From Labilibacter sediminis (GTDB lineage Bacteria; Bacteroidota; Bacteroidia; Bacteroidales; Marinilabiliaceae): a DNA stretch of 64,000 nt. The stretch covers positions 62,001 to 126,000 of the forward strand of contig NZ_VCHY01000002.1 in the NCBI RefSeq assembly GCF_005877885.1. The letters are read 5' to 3'. The notes below the pieces were generated by a model. That model was given only the letters and a program-made list of their open reading frames with translations. It did no database searches and was not told where the DNA came from. The position numbers and the translations under genes are program-made. Below are positions 27,284 to 35,382 of the stretch, one piece after another (the first letter of the stretch is position 1; the number at the start of each line of letters is the position of its first letter).

Positions 27284-27600
27284 ATGATCTATCCATACAG
27301 TAAAAACACAGAGGTTTTAAAAACTGATAAAGCCAGAGGACTTCTGATAGCAGAACAGACAATAACGACATCGTACAATTAGAGATTCAGGAAGAAAGAA
27401 TGATTCCGACACACTCACTTCCTATCGACGCAACCTTTTATATCATATCGGGAGCTGGCAGCATCACTATTTCCAACGAAATTATAAACGCTTCAGAAGG
27501 AGATGTAATTGAAGTTAAAAAAGACCTGGACAGAACTTGGTATAACCCTAATCCTGAAACTTTAAAACTTTTGGTAATAAAGCAAAAGCCAACAAACTAA
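27284..27600 (+). pseudogene. Frameshifted cupin-domain gene
   Basis: Two overlapping frames together make one small cupin. The first runs from ATG 27284 and reads MIYPYSKNTEVLKTDKARG then LLIAEQ before going out of frame and stopping at TAG 27380-27382. The second, open from about 27350, reads TDNNDIVQLEIQEER then MIPTHSLPIDATFYIISG and continues through the cupin core (GSITISNEIINASEGDVIEV) to the stop at 27600. The natural join (LLIAE-DNNDIVQLEIQ) needs a shift of reading frame near 27350-27356. The ATG at 27400 alone would start inside the beta-barrel, without the N-terminal strands. So this is either a disrupted gene or a sequencing error. A terminator follows directly. Confidence 0.65.
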
Positions 27601-27602
27601 AT

Positions 27603-27640
27603 AGGCTGTCCATTTTACTTTTTTGGACAGCCTCATACTT
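27603..27640 (+). terminator. Terminator after the cupin gene
   Basis: AGGCTGTCCA (27603-27612) pairs with TGGACAGCCT (27624-27633) around an 11-base loop, followed by a T-rich stretch. It starts 3 bases after the cupin stop codon and also faces the end of the minus-strand small gene. Confidence 0.75.
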
Positions 27641-27656
27641 TTTCTTTAAACAAATA

Positions 27657-27812
27657 CTACTCAATGTTTTCAAGTAATGTTTTTTTGGTCCTTGGTTTTC
27701 TGGCATGATGCGTTACTTCGCGTTTGTTCTTCTTCTCATTACGCTTTTCTTTTAATGATTTCTGCGCATCCTTTTTTTTCTTGCCATCGTGAAGCGATCT
27801 TTCGTGTGACAT
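27657..27812 (-). CDS. Very small, highly basic protein of unknown function
   Basis: A 51-residue frame from ATG 27812 to TAG 27657, reading MSHERSLHDGKKKKDAQKSL... and ending ...RTKKTLLENIE. More than a third of its residues are Lys, Arg or His, with no hydrophobic core, so it may bind nucleic acid or be disordered. It is bracketed by the cupin terminator on one side and 155 AT-rich bases before hrpB on the other. Its composition and clean start support it as a real gene, but I do not recognise a family. Function is unknown. Confidence 0.55.
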   Translation of the reverse strand: MSHERSLHDGKKKKDAQKSLKEKRNEKKNKREVTHHARKPRTKKTLLENIE

Positions 27813-27967
27813 AATATGATTTTTAAATTACACAATAGGTACTAAGGTTTATTACAAATTTAGGATGGATGCCAGGTGATGTCAAGAAAACCTTTTTGTA
27901 CAGGGTTAACTGTTTTTTTATATTGAACCAAAATTACAAAAGCATTATAATACTAATGTCCTCCTGA

Positions 27968-30436
27968 TTATTTTCTATTCGGCAATGCATTTAAAGGATC
28001 ATCAGGCCACTTATGCTTAGGGTACTTTGATTTTAATTCCTTCTTAACTTCAAAATAAGCATTACCCCAAAAACTACTTAGATCAGATGTAATTTGAACA
28101 GGTTTAAAACCGGGGGATAAAAGATGCATGAGCAAACCAACTTTCCCACTATTAATTGTTGGGGTGTTTTGCCATCCGAAAATCTCCTGTAACCTCACAG
28201 GCAATACAGGCACATCGCCATTAGAACGATACTGAATTTTAATTTTAGATCCTGTTGGAACCTCAATTCGTTCAGGAGCCAGCTCATCAAGCAATTTCTG
28301 CTTTTCATAGCTAAGATGATGCTGAAGCACTGACTTCAAGTCAATTTTCTTTAAATCTTCAGGTTTCTTTATTTGTGATAAGTATGGCGATAACCAAGTA
28401 TCATTTTCCTCAAGCAAAGCTGAGGTACTTACATCCGGCCAAGCCTCTTCCGGATTCCACTCCCTTAAACTCAGAACTCTGTTTTGCCATTGCACAACAT
28501 CCTTATTCCAATCTAACAAATGACTACCATCTTTAACAATAGCATTAGAAATTGCTTTAATCTTCAGGCTCTCATCATACTCTGATAAAGGTTTTGATTG
28601 CAGTACAATATGACCAACACACAAATTACTTACCGCAGAAAATCCTCCTTTTCTGGTATCCCATTCCACCAGCTCCTTTTCCTTAACCATAGGTGCCAAA
28701 TCGCGAGGATTTAAAGGTGAGGCTAAAAATATTTTACCAATAGCATCTCTCATGTTTGCATGTGCAACAGCCAACCATGGTTCATAGGCCAAATCATCTT
28801 TATGTCCTGCAGCCGCAATAGCTCCATTGGCCATTTTAAACTGTGCATTATTTCCAGGCTTGGCATGAGCAATACGCTCAGGATAAGCATGTACCAAAAG
28901 CAATCCGGTTTCAAACGGATCTACTTCAGAATTATCAACAACAACATTTAACATTCTACGATATTGAGCCGCTACTTTTTCTATCCTTCCTAATACCTTA
29001 TTGCTCACCCCCCCCCTCCTACTCTTTCTTAAAGCTTCAATTCGCAAATTAATATCCACCCCTGCTTCTTTATCCAAAGGATCTCTTTCTTCAAGGATGG
29101 CAGCTACATCAGTAGCCAACTCAGTCAAACCTTCTTCCTGAGCCATAATAAGCATATGCGCAAGTCGTGGATGACATGGCAACTGATTAACAGCTTTGCC
29201 ATGAGGCGTAATTTTGCCATCTTCCAAAGCTTCAAGTTGATGTAACAAATCTGTGGCCTGGTTCACTGCACCTTTGGGAGGAGGTGTCAACCATACCATG
29301 TCTCCAGGCTTTGAAATGCCCCAGACTGCTAAATCAAGTACCAGAGAGGCCAGGTCAGCCTCTAAAATTTCGGGCGTTCGGTGATCCTTTAAATGTAATT
29401 GCGAAGCCTTGGTCCACATTCGATAACATACACCTGGCGCTAACCTGCCTGCGCGTCCGGCACGCTGATCGGCAGCATCTTTGGTAATTTCAATGGTTTC
29501 AAGTCTCGACAATGCACTCCTGGGATCAAACTGCATGGTTCTTCCAAAACCACTATCAATAACCACTTTAACGCCTTGAATAGTCAAGCTTGTTTCTGCA
29601 ATTGAAGTAGCTAACACTACCTTCCGTCTGCCATTTCTATCAGGCATTATGGCAGCCATTTGCTTTTGGGGTGGTAACTGACCATATAAAGGATGAATGG
29701 CTATATTCTTTAAACCCCTTTTTAAAATACCCTCACATTTTCTTATCTCTCCTTCACCGGGTAAAAACGCCAACACATCCCCCTCTTCCTTTTCAATAAC
29801 TTTTTTAACCAAACGCGCACTCAACTCCGGCAGCATCATTATATCTGCTTCTCCCGCATATTTTATGTCTACAGGATATTGACGTCCTTCACTAATAATC
29901 ACTTTCGATTTCAATAGCGCAGAAAGTTTTGGCATATCCAAAGTTGCTGACATAATCATGATCCTTAGATCGGGTCGTAACACCTGTTGCGATTCTCTTG
30001 ACAAAGCCAAAGCCACATCAGCAAATAAACTACGTTCATGAAACTCATCGAAAATAATCATCCCCACACCCTCCAGACTGTTATCGCTCTGCAGCATTCT
30101 GGTTAAAATACCTTCTGTAACCACCTCAATACGGGTCTTCTCAGAAACACAATTGTCAAATCGAATTCGATACCCAACTGATTCTCCAACTTTTTCCCCT
30201 AACAATTGAGCCATACGTAAAGCAATTGTTTTGGCTGCCAAACGACGCGGTTCGAGCATAACAATCTTATGGTCATTCAACCATTCTTCATTCATTAATA
30301 CAAGAGGCAACAACGTACTTTTTCCAGCTCCTGCAGGCGCATTAACTATTAAAGTATTTTCTCTGCTTAACTCTTCTTTTACCTCATCAATTATTTCAAC
30401 AACCGGCAAATCGGTTTTATAAGGATCCAAACTCAA
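27968..30436 (-). CDS. hrpB: ATP-dependent RNA helicase HrpB
   Basis: An 822-residue DEAH/RHA superfamily 2 helicase of the HrpB family. Walker A is NAPAGAGKSTLLPL (about residues 33-46). Motif II is DEFH in FDEFHERSLFADVALAL. SAT is in MIMSATLDMPKL, and the RecA2 motif is DQRAGRAGRLAPGVCYRMW. The helicase-associated HA2 domain and the C-terminal HrpB domain (LDWNKDVVQWQNRV ... FFVxYP-like GFKPVQITSDLSSFWGNAYFEVKKELKSKYPKHKWPDDP) are complete, so length and domains are normal. It is monocistronic. The cellular role of HrpB is poorly defined even in model bacteria. Confidence 0.95.
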   Translation of the reverse strand: MSLDPYKTDLPVVEIIDEVKEELSRENTLIVNAPAGAGKSTLLPLVLMNEEWLNDHKIVMLEPRRLAAKTIALRMAQLLGEKVGESVGYRIRFDNCVSEKTRIEVVTEGILTRMLQSDNSLEGVGMIIFDEFHERSLFADVALALSRESQQVLRPDLRIMIMSATLDMPKLSALLKSKVIISEGRQYPVDIKYAGEADIMMLPELSARLVKKVIEKEEGDVLAFLPGEGEIRKCEGILKRGLKNIAIHPLYGQLPPQKQMAAIMPDRNGRRKVVLATSIAETSLTIQGVKVVIDSGFGRTMQFDPRSALSRLETIEITKDAADQRAGRAGRLAPGVCYRMWTKASQLHLKDHRTPEILEADLASLVLDLAVWGISKPGDMVWLTPPPKGAVNQATDLLHQLEALEDGKITPHGKAVNQLPCHPRLAHMLIMAQEEGLTELATDVAAILEERDPLDKEAGVDINLRIEALRKSRRGGVSNKVLGRIEKVAAQYRRMLNVVVDNSEVDPFETGLLLVHAYPERIAHAKPGNNAQFKMANGAIAAAGHKDDLAYEPWLAVAHANMRDAIGKIFLASPLNPRDLAPMVKEKELVEWDTRKGGFSAVSNLCVGHIVLQSKPLSEYDESLKIKAISNAIVKDGSHLLDWNKDVVQWQNRVLSLREWNPEEAWPDVSTSALLEENDTWLSPYLSQIKKPEDLKKIDLKSVLQHHLSYEKQKLLDELAPERIEVPTGSKIKIQYRSNGDVPVLPVRLQEIFGWQNTPTINSGKVGLLMHLLSPGFKPVQITSDLSSFWGNAYFEVKKELKSKYPKHKWPDDPLNALPNRK

Positions 30437-30798
30437 ACCTAAACGATTAAAATGATTACTAATGCAAAAGTAGATAAAACAAGCAAGTAATTAACCATAA
30501 ACAAAACATACCGAAAGAACATAGTCCATATCATTTGCTCCATTTTTCAGATAATATCATCAAATCCATATTATGTGCTAACTATTTACTATTTTAGCCG
30601 CGTTTTTATAGTGAGTTATCTACGTGTTATTTTAAATTGAATTGTCTATATATCTGTAGCTGCAATTTATTACAAAATAAAGCATAAATTAAGCGCCCAT
30701 TATACTAACGTAGAGGATAAAAAATACATGACTTTTCATGGTGATTATTTCATTAATCCTCATTAATTTCGCTAAGAACAAAAAGGCATATTGAACGC
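30437..30798. other. Divergent intergenic region between hrpB and kdsA
   Basis: 362 bp, AT-rich. I find no RNA gene, strong hairpin or repeat. It must contain the promoters of hrpB and of the Kdo8N cluster, but no unambiguous TTTG/TAnnTTTG pair stands out. Confidence 0.35.
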
Positions 30799-31632
30799 AT
30801 GAAGAATATCAAAGTTGGCCAACAAGAGTTTGGCAAAGACAAGCTGTTTTTAATCGCTGGTCCTTGTGTGATTGAAGAAGAATCTATCATGATGGAAACA
30901 GCTGAAAAGCTAAAAAAAATGGCTGAAAAGCTTGACCTTCCTTTTATTTTCAAATCTTCTTACATAAAAGATAACAGAAGCTCGGTAGAATTTTACCCTG
31001 GCCCGGGATTAGAAGAGGGTCTTAAAATACTTGAAAAAGTTAAAAACACTTTTGATGTGCCTGTTATTTCAGATGTTCATATGGCATCTGAAGTTAAAGC
31101 CGCTGCCGAAGTACTGGACGTTATTCAAATACCAGCTTACCTGTGTATGCAAACCTCATTGGTAACCGAAGCTGCTAAAACACAAAAGGCCATCAATATT
31201 AAACATGGTCAGTTTTTAGCTCCGGAAAACATGATTAAGCCGGTACAAAAAATTGAACATTTCGGTAACAAAAACATCATGGTAACCGAACGTGGTTATG
31301 CCTTTGGATACAATGATTTAATTGTTGACCCTCGTAGTTTTTATGAACTGCGTCAAACCGGATATCCTGTAGTATTCGACATCACCCACTGTATTCGCAA
31401 ATATGGTATTCCAAGTTCTGATCCAAGCGGTGGAACTCGTCAGTACCTGGGACCTATTGCCCGAGCTGGAGTTGCAGCAGGTGTTGATGGTATTTTTATT
31501 GAAGCACACCCTGATTGTAAAAATGCACTTTGTGATGCTGCCAGTCAATATCCATTAGATCAATTAGAGGAATTCTTAAAACCTTTAATTGACATCCATA
31601 ACATAGAAAAACAAAATAGAACTGAAGTTTAA
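30799..31632 (+). CDS. kdsA: 3-deoxy-8-phosphooctulonate (Kdo-8-P) synthase
   Basis: A 277-residue TIM-barrel enzyme condensing phosphoenolpyruvate and D-arabinose 5-phosphate to Kdo-8-phosphate in the cytosol. Signatures are LFLIAGPCVIEEE (PEP site), FKSSYIKDNRSS, GPGLEEGLKIL, IQIPAYLCMQTSL, NIKHGQFLAPENM and IFIEAHPDC. Asn in KDNRSS and the lack of the usual Cys in the metal-ligand segment (FLIAGPCV has Cys) should be weighed if metal dependence matters. It is the first gene of the Kdo8N cluster, 25 bases before the transaldolase-CBS gene. Confidence 0.97.
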   Translation: MKNIKVGQQEFGKDKLFLIAGPCVIEEESIMMETAEKLKKMAEKLDLPFIFKSSYIKDNRSSVEFYPGPGLEEGLKILEKVKNTFDVPVISDVHMASEVKAAAEVLDVIQIPAYLCMQTSLVTEAAKTQKAINIKHGQFLAPENMIKPVQKIEHFGNKNIMVTERGYAFGYNDLIVDPRSFYELRQTGYPVVFDITHCIRKYGIPSSDPSGGTRQYLGPIARAGVAAGVDGIFIEAHPDCKNALCDAASQYPLDQLEEFLKPLIDIHNIEKQNRTEV

Positions 31633-31657
31633 TAACACCAAACAAAAATATTTTACC

Positions 31658-32680
31658 ATGGAATTATATCTTGATTCTGCTGACATTAATGAAATTGAAG
31701 AAGCATTTAAGTTAGGTTTTATTGATGGTTTAACTACCACACCAACTTTTATGCACAGACACGGCATTACCGACATTGATGGTGCAATTGTAAAGCTCTC
31801 AAAAATGGTGCCTGTACTAATGATTGAGGCACTTGGAGACACTGCTGATGAAATTGTAGCAGAGGCAAAAAGATTGTTGAGTCTTGGCTTAGACAAAAAG
31901 AAAACGGTTTTTAAAATTCCTGCTTCTTTAATAGCTGCTGAAGCCTGTAAAAAGCTTCGTAACGAAGGTATGATGGTCAACATTCATTTGGTATACAATA
32001 TTCAACAAGCATACATGGCTATGGCAGCCGGTGCTACATATGTTTGCGTATTGGTAGGACGTATGCAAGATCAAGGATACGATGCATTAAAATTAGTTGA
32101 TGATTGTGTGAAATTGGTAGATAAATACAACTATGACACAAAAATCATGTTCTCTTCGGTTCGTCACCCTGAGCACATTAAAAATGCCATCGAAATTGGT
32201 GCACAAAACATCACAATTCCTTGGAATATTATGAAAAATCTTAACAACAATAACTTTACCGAGATAGGTACACAACAGTTTGTGAATCACACTCGCCAAA
32301 TGACAATGCTTGTTGGAGAAGTTGTTGGAAGCAAAAACCCAACCATTGGTCTTGATGCAAAAGTTACTGATGCTACTGTTGAAATGACTAAATATGGTAC
32401 AGGTGCTGTTTCTGTAGTTGATGCCATCGGAAATTTGGTCGGAATTTTTACCGATGGTGATTTGCGTCGTCACATGAACATTGATGGTGAGAAAATATTA
32501 ACCATGAAAATGAGTGACTTTGAAATGAAAAAACCAATCACCGTAGACATTGATGACAAACTACATACTGCGGTAGGTATTTTTAAAGACAAGCAAATAG
32601 ACAACATTATTGCAGTAAGCAATGATAAACCAGCTGGTATGCTTGATGTTCAAGATCTTGTTAAATTAGAAATTCTTTAA
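31658..32680 (+). CDS. Transaldolase/fructose-6-phosphate aldolase-like domain fused to a CBS pair
   Basis: 340 residues. Residues 1-~215 align along their length with E. coli FsaA (MELYLDSADI, TTTPTF, KIPAS, SVRHPEH). Asp6, Thr26, the Schiff-base Lys (Lys86), Arg135 and Ser167 are kept. The residue at FsaA Asn28 is Thr28, Thr109 is His110, Ala129 is Cys130 and Tyr131 is Leu132, so the substrate pocket differs. Residues about 235-340 are two CBS domains with GTGAVSVVD, FTDGDLRRHM and ITVDIDDKLHTAV, the arrangement at the C-terminus of arabinose-5-phosphate isomerase KdsD, whose SIS domain is absent here. It sits between kdsA and kdnA, where an arabinose-5-phosphate source would be expected. 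FSA enzymes can join glycolaldehyde and glyceraldehyde-3-phosphate to arabinose-5-phosphate, which makes that role attractive, but this is inference. Confidence 0.85.
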   Translation: MELYLDSADINEIEEAFKLGFIDGLTTTPTFMHRHGITDIDGAIVKLSKMVPVLMIEALGDTADEIVAEAKRLLSLGLDKKKTVFKIPASLIAAEACKKLRNEGMMVNIHLVYNIQQAYMAMAAGATYVCVLVGRMQDQGYDALKLVDDCVKLVDKYNYDTKIMFSSVRHPEHIKNAIEIGAQNITIPWNIMKNLNNNNFTEIGTQQFVNHTRQMTMLVGEVVGSKNPTIGLDAKVTDATVEMTKYGTGAVSVVDAIGNLVGIFTDGDLRRHMNIDGEKILTMKMSDFEMKKPITVDIDDKLHTAVGIFKDKQIDNIIAVSNDKPAGMLDVQDLVKLEIL

Positions 32681-32740
32681 GTAATTAAAGATAAATCTAC
32701 TTTATCCCTTTAGTGGATAGGAAATTATATAAGCAACTAA

Positions 32741-32766
32741 AGGGGTGATTTTTACAAGTCACCCCT
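32741..32766. terminator. Hairpin between the transaldolase-CBS gene and kdnA
   Basis: AGGGGTGA (32741-32748) pairs perfectly with TCACCCCT (32759-32766). It is not followed by a T-run on the plus strand, so it may cause partial termination or stabilise the upstream mRNA rather than end transcription. Confidence 0.45.
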
Positions 32767-32801
32767 GTTGCATTTAAATAGACATAGAAAAAGCTTTACT
32801 T

Positions 32802-32836
32802 AAGTCTTTTATCTTTTGTCTTTTGTCTAATAGTCT
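32802..32836. repeat. 7-nt-period repeat upstream of kdnA
   Basis: Consecutive 7-mers TTTTATC, TTTTGTC, TTTTGTC, preceded by AAGTC and followed by TAATAGTC, lie 12 bases upstream of ATG 32849. The 19-base core starting at 32804 is identical to the repeat before pflA (39944-39962). Confidence 0.7.
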
Positions 32837-32848
32837 AAAAACAAAATT

Positions 32849-34030
32849 ATGCCGGGTACAGAATTATTTGGTAAAGAAGAAAAAGAACAAGTAATGGAAG
32901 TCCTTGAAACAGGAATTCTGTTTAGATATAACCACGACGAACAAAGAAAAGGAATTTGGAAAGCCAAGCAGTTTGAGCAAGAGTTTGCAGAATATCATGG
33001 TGCTAAACATTGCCATATGGTATCAAGTGGTACTGCTGCGGATTCCGTTTCATTAGCATCAGTTGGAGTTGGCGCCGGAGATGAAGTTATTGTTCCTCCA
33101 TTTACTTTTATTGCTCCGATTGAAGCAGTTATCAACTGTGGTGCAGTTCCGGTATTTGCAGAGATAGACGAAACGCTTTGTCTAACAGCAGCATCTATTG
33201 AGGCAGCCATCACACCAAAAACTAAAGCTGTAATGTTGGTTCACATGGTTGGAGCCATGGCTCAAATCGATGAAATTGTTGAAGTTTGTGAAAAGCACAA
33301 CATTATTTTAATTGAAGATACTGCGCAAGCTTTAGGTGGTTCTTACAAAGGAAAAATGTTGGGTACCTTTGGTAAGGTAGCTTGTTACTCATTCGACTTT
33401 TTTAAATTAATTACTGCCGGAGAAGGTGGTGCTGTTTTAACTAACGATGAGTGCGTTTATACTACCGCTCATACATGGTCTGATCATGGTCACAGCCATA
33501 TCGGTAACAACCGTGGTGCTGAAGATCACCCAATTTTAGGAACCAACTACCGTATCAGTGAGCTTCACGCAGCTGTAGGTTTGGCACAGTTCCGCAAAAT
33601 TGACTATATCCTTGAAAAACTTCGTGCGAACAAAAAAGTGTTGAAAGATTACCTAAAGAAATTCCCTCAGGTTGTGTTTCGCAATGTACCAGACGAAGAA
33701 GGAGATTCTGCTACAGTATTAAACTTCTTTTTACCAACTCAGGAAGAAGCGAAAAAAGCTTGTGCTGAATTAGGTGCAGAAGGCGTTGCTGCTGCTTATT
33801 GGTTTGATAACAATTATCACTTCATTAAAAACTGGGATCACTTAAAAGAGTGTAAAGTTGCAGGTCCTGTTGGAATGCAGTTTTTAGATAAACCTCAAGA
33901 CTATAACAACCTTGAATTGCCAAAATCATATGATTTAATAGGTCGTTTAGTATCTATTAACATGAATATTGAAATGTCTCCTGAGCAATTGGAAGCTATT
34001 TGTAAAACTTTCGATAAAGTTTTAGGATAA
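32849..34030 (+). CDS. kdnA: PLP aminotransferase, KdnA-like (Kdo8N synthesis)
   Basis: A 393-residue DegT/DnrJ/EryC1/StrS-type sugar aminotransferase. The catalytic lysine is Lys186 in SFDFFKLITAGEGG. Other fold-I marks are SSGTAADSVSLAS (phosphate binding), EVIVPPFTFIAPIEAV, LIEDTAQALGGSYKGK and NYRISELHAAVGLAQF. In Shewanella, KdnA converts the 8-aldehyde of Kdo to 8-amino-3,8-dideoxy-Kdo. The pairing here with an Fe-dependent alcohol dehydrogenase, between kdsA and kdsB, is the basis for the KdnA call. By sequence alone it could be a nucleotide-sugar aminotransferase. Confidence 0.8.
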   Translation: MPGTELFGKEEKEQVMEVLETGILFRYNHDEQRKGIWKAKQFEQEFAEYHGAKHCHMVSSGTAADSVSLASVGVGAGDEVIVPPFTFIAPIEAVINCGAVPVFAEIDETLCLTAASIEAAITPKTKAVMLVHMVGAMAQIDEIVEVCEKHNIILIEDTAQALGGSYKGKMLGTFGKVACYSFDFFKLITAGEGGAVLTNDECVYTTAHTWSDHGHSHIGNNRGAEDHPILGTNYRISELHAAVGLAQFRKIDYILEKLRANKKVLKDYLKKFPQVVFRNVPDEEGDSATVLNFFLPTQEEAKKACAELGAEGVAAAYWFDNNYHFIKNWDHLKECKVAGPVGMQFLDKPQDYNNLELPKSYDLIGRLVSINMNIEMSPEQLEAICKTFDKVLG

Positions 34031-34043
34031 TAATATCAAGTAT

Positions 34044-34086
34044 AGCCATAAGTTAGGTATTTTCTGCACCCAACTTGTGGCTTTTT
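34044..34086 (+). terminator. Hairpin between kdnA and kdnB
   Basis: AGCCATAAGTTAGG (34044-34057) pairs with CCCAACTTGTGGCT (34069-34082) with one mismatch and one wobble, followed by TTTT. It is a plausible terminator or processing site 13 bases after the kdnA stop. Confidence 0.6.
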
Positions 34087-34132
34087 ATTAATTAGTAGTT
34101 GATGGATGAAATTAGGTTTCTAAATCATGTAA

Positions 34133-34174
34133 ATCAACTTTTAACTTTCAACTTTTAACTTTCAACTAATTATC
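34133..34174. repeat. 7-nt-period repeat abutting the kdnB start codon
   Basis: Six contiguous heptamers: ATCAACT, TTTAACT, TTCAACT, TTTAACT, TTCAACT, AATTATC. The last base touches the ATG at 34175. The kdsB repeat (35341-35382) has the same length, the same phase to the ATG and a near-identical last unit (TATTATC). Confidence 0.75.
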
Positions 34175-35263
34175 ATGCTATACGACTTTAGAAGTTTTGT
34201 AAACCCTGGTCATTACGCTTTTGGTAAAGGAAACCTTAAGCACTTGGGTGAATTAATTGATAGAAGAAAAAATGAAACCAATGATTGGACTGTGTTTATG
34301 ATTGATCATTTTTTCCAGGATAAAAAAGAAACACTGGATCGACTTCCTATCGGAGAAAAAGACCTTGTGTTTTTTATCGATACCAAAGATGAACCTAAAA
34401 CTACCCTGGTAAACTCATATCGAGATCAGATTTTAGCTCACCAGTCTACTCTTCCTGCTGTTGTGGTTGGAATGGGTGGTGGTACTACCATGGACTACGC
34501 TAAGGCAACTGGTTTAATGGTAACAAACCCTGGCGACTCAAAGGATTATCAAGGATTAGATAAAATTAAAAACGAAGGTATTTATACCATCGTTATTCCT
34601 ACTGTTTCAGGAACCGGAGCAGAGGTTTCTATGACTGCAGTATTAAGCGGTCCGGAAAAGAAGTTAGGTATCAAGTGCGATTATACTATACCTAACGAGG
34701 TGCTTTTCGATCCTGAATTATTGGCTACAGTATCTGATGAAGATCGTTTCTTCACAGGAATGGATAACTATATTCACAACGTAGAGTCTTTAAACGGAAC
34801 GTGGATTACATCAATGGGTAAAGCATTTGCTGAAAAGTCAAATGAAATTTGTGTGGATGTTTTCATGAACAAATATCCTGATCGCCTTGAGGCTGATGAA
34901 AAAATGATGGTAGCTTCTTTAATGGGTGGAAATAGTATTACTTACGCTCAGGTAGGAGTATGTCATGCCATGTCGTACGGATTGGCAGTTATTTTAGGCA
35001 CTCATCACGGAGTTGCAAACTGTATCGCCTTTAATCAGTTAGAGAAATATTATCCTGAAGGATATAAGCAATTCAAAGAAATGCAGGCTTTTCAAGGTGT
35101 TGAAATACCTACTGGCATAACAGCAGAGTGTACCGAAGAGCAATTTGATCAAATGGTTGAAGTAGCCTGGGCAAATGAGCATATGTGGAACAATGCCTTT
35201 GGACCGGATTGGGAAAACCACATCTCAAAAGCTGAGTTAAAAGAAATTTATACGAGAATGTAA
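34175..35263 (+). CDS. kdnB: Iron-containing alcohol dehydrogenase, KdnB-like (Kdo8N synthesis)
   Basis: A 362-residue group III (Fe-dependent) alcohol dehydrogenase. The NAD(P) loop is GMGGGTTMDYAKA (99-111), the second nucleotide motif is PTVSGTGAEVS, and likely metal ligands are Asp197, His201, His264 and His278 (MDNYIHNVES, VCHAMSYGL, LGTHHGVAN). In Shewanella, KdnB oxidises the C8 hydroxyl of Kdo so that KdnA can aminate it. The position after the aminotransferase and before kdsB in a kds cluster supports this role. Other fermentative Fe-ADH roles cannot be excluded from the fold, but the context argues against them. Confidence 0.8.
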   Translation: MLYDFRSFVNPGHYAFGKGNLKHLGELIDRRKNETNDWTVFMIDHFFQDKKETLDRLPIGEKDLVFFIDTKDEPKTTLVNSYRDQILAHQSTLPAVVVGMGGGTTMDYAKATGLMVTNPGDSKDYQGLDKIKNEGIYTIVIPTVSGTGAEVSMTAVLSGPEKKLGIKCDYTIPNEVLFDPELLATVSDEDRFFTGMDNYIHNVESLNGTWITSMGKAFAEKSNEICVDVFMNKYPDRLEADEKMMVASLMGGNSITYAQVGVCHAMSYGLAVILGTHHGVANCIAFNQLEKYYPEGYKQFKEMQAFQGVEIPTGITAECTEEQFDQMVEVAWANEHMWNNAFGPDWENHISKAELKEIYTRM

Positions 35264-35268
35264 CTTTT

Positions 35269-35310
35269 AGTATAAAGTATCAAGATATAAGTATAAAGAC
35301 TTTATACTAA
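35269..35310. repeat. 7-nt-period repeat just after kdnB
   Basis: Six heptamers in register: AGTATAA, AGTATCA, AGATATA, AGTATAA, AGACTTT, ATACTAA. It begins 6 bases after the kdnB stop. The first five units closely match the repeat after pflB at 39822-39856. Confidence 0.75.
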
Positions 35311-35340
35311 CATTTAAAATCATAACAAAAAGATGAAAGA

Positions 35341-35382
35341 TTAATTCTTTTGTCTTTCATCTTTTGTCTTTTATCTATTATC
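35341..35382. repeat. 7-nt-period repeat abutting the kdsB start codon
   Basis: Six heptamers TTAATTC, TTTTGTC, TTTCATC, TTTTGTC, TTTTATC, TATTATC end directly before ATG 35383. Part of it also pairs with upstream sequence: AAAGATGAAAGA (35329-35340) is the exact reverse complement of 35353-35364, so a 12-bp hairpin can form just upstream of the start codon. Confidence 0.75.

Noticed and set aside
31658-32680. Ordinary transaldolase of the pentose phosphate pathway
   Set aside because: The fused KdsD-type CBS pair, altered active-site residues and placement in a kds cluster argue for a dedicated role.
34175-35263. Fermentative butanol/ethanol dehydrogenase
   Set aside because: The fold allows it, but the position between kdnA and kdsB fits KdnB much better than solvent metabolism.
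35350-35382. Upstream start for kdsB
   Set aside because: These codons come from the heptad repeat and the family N-terminus begins at 35383.
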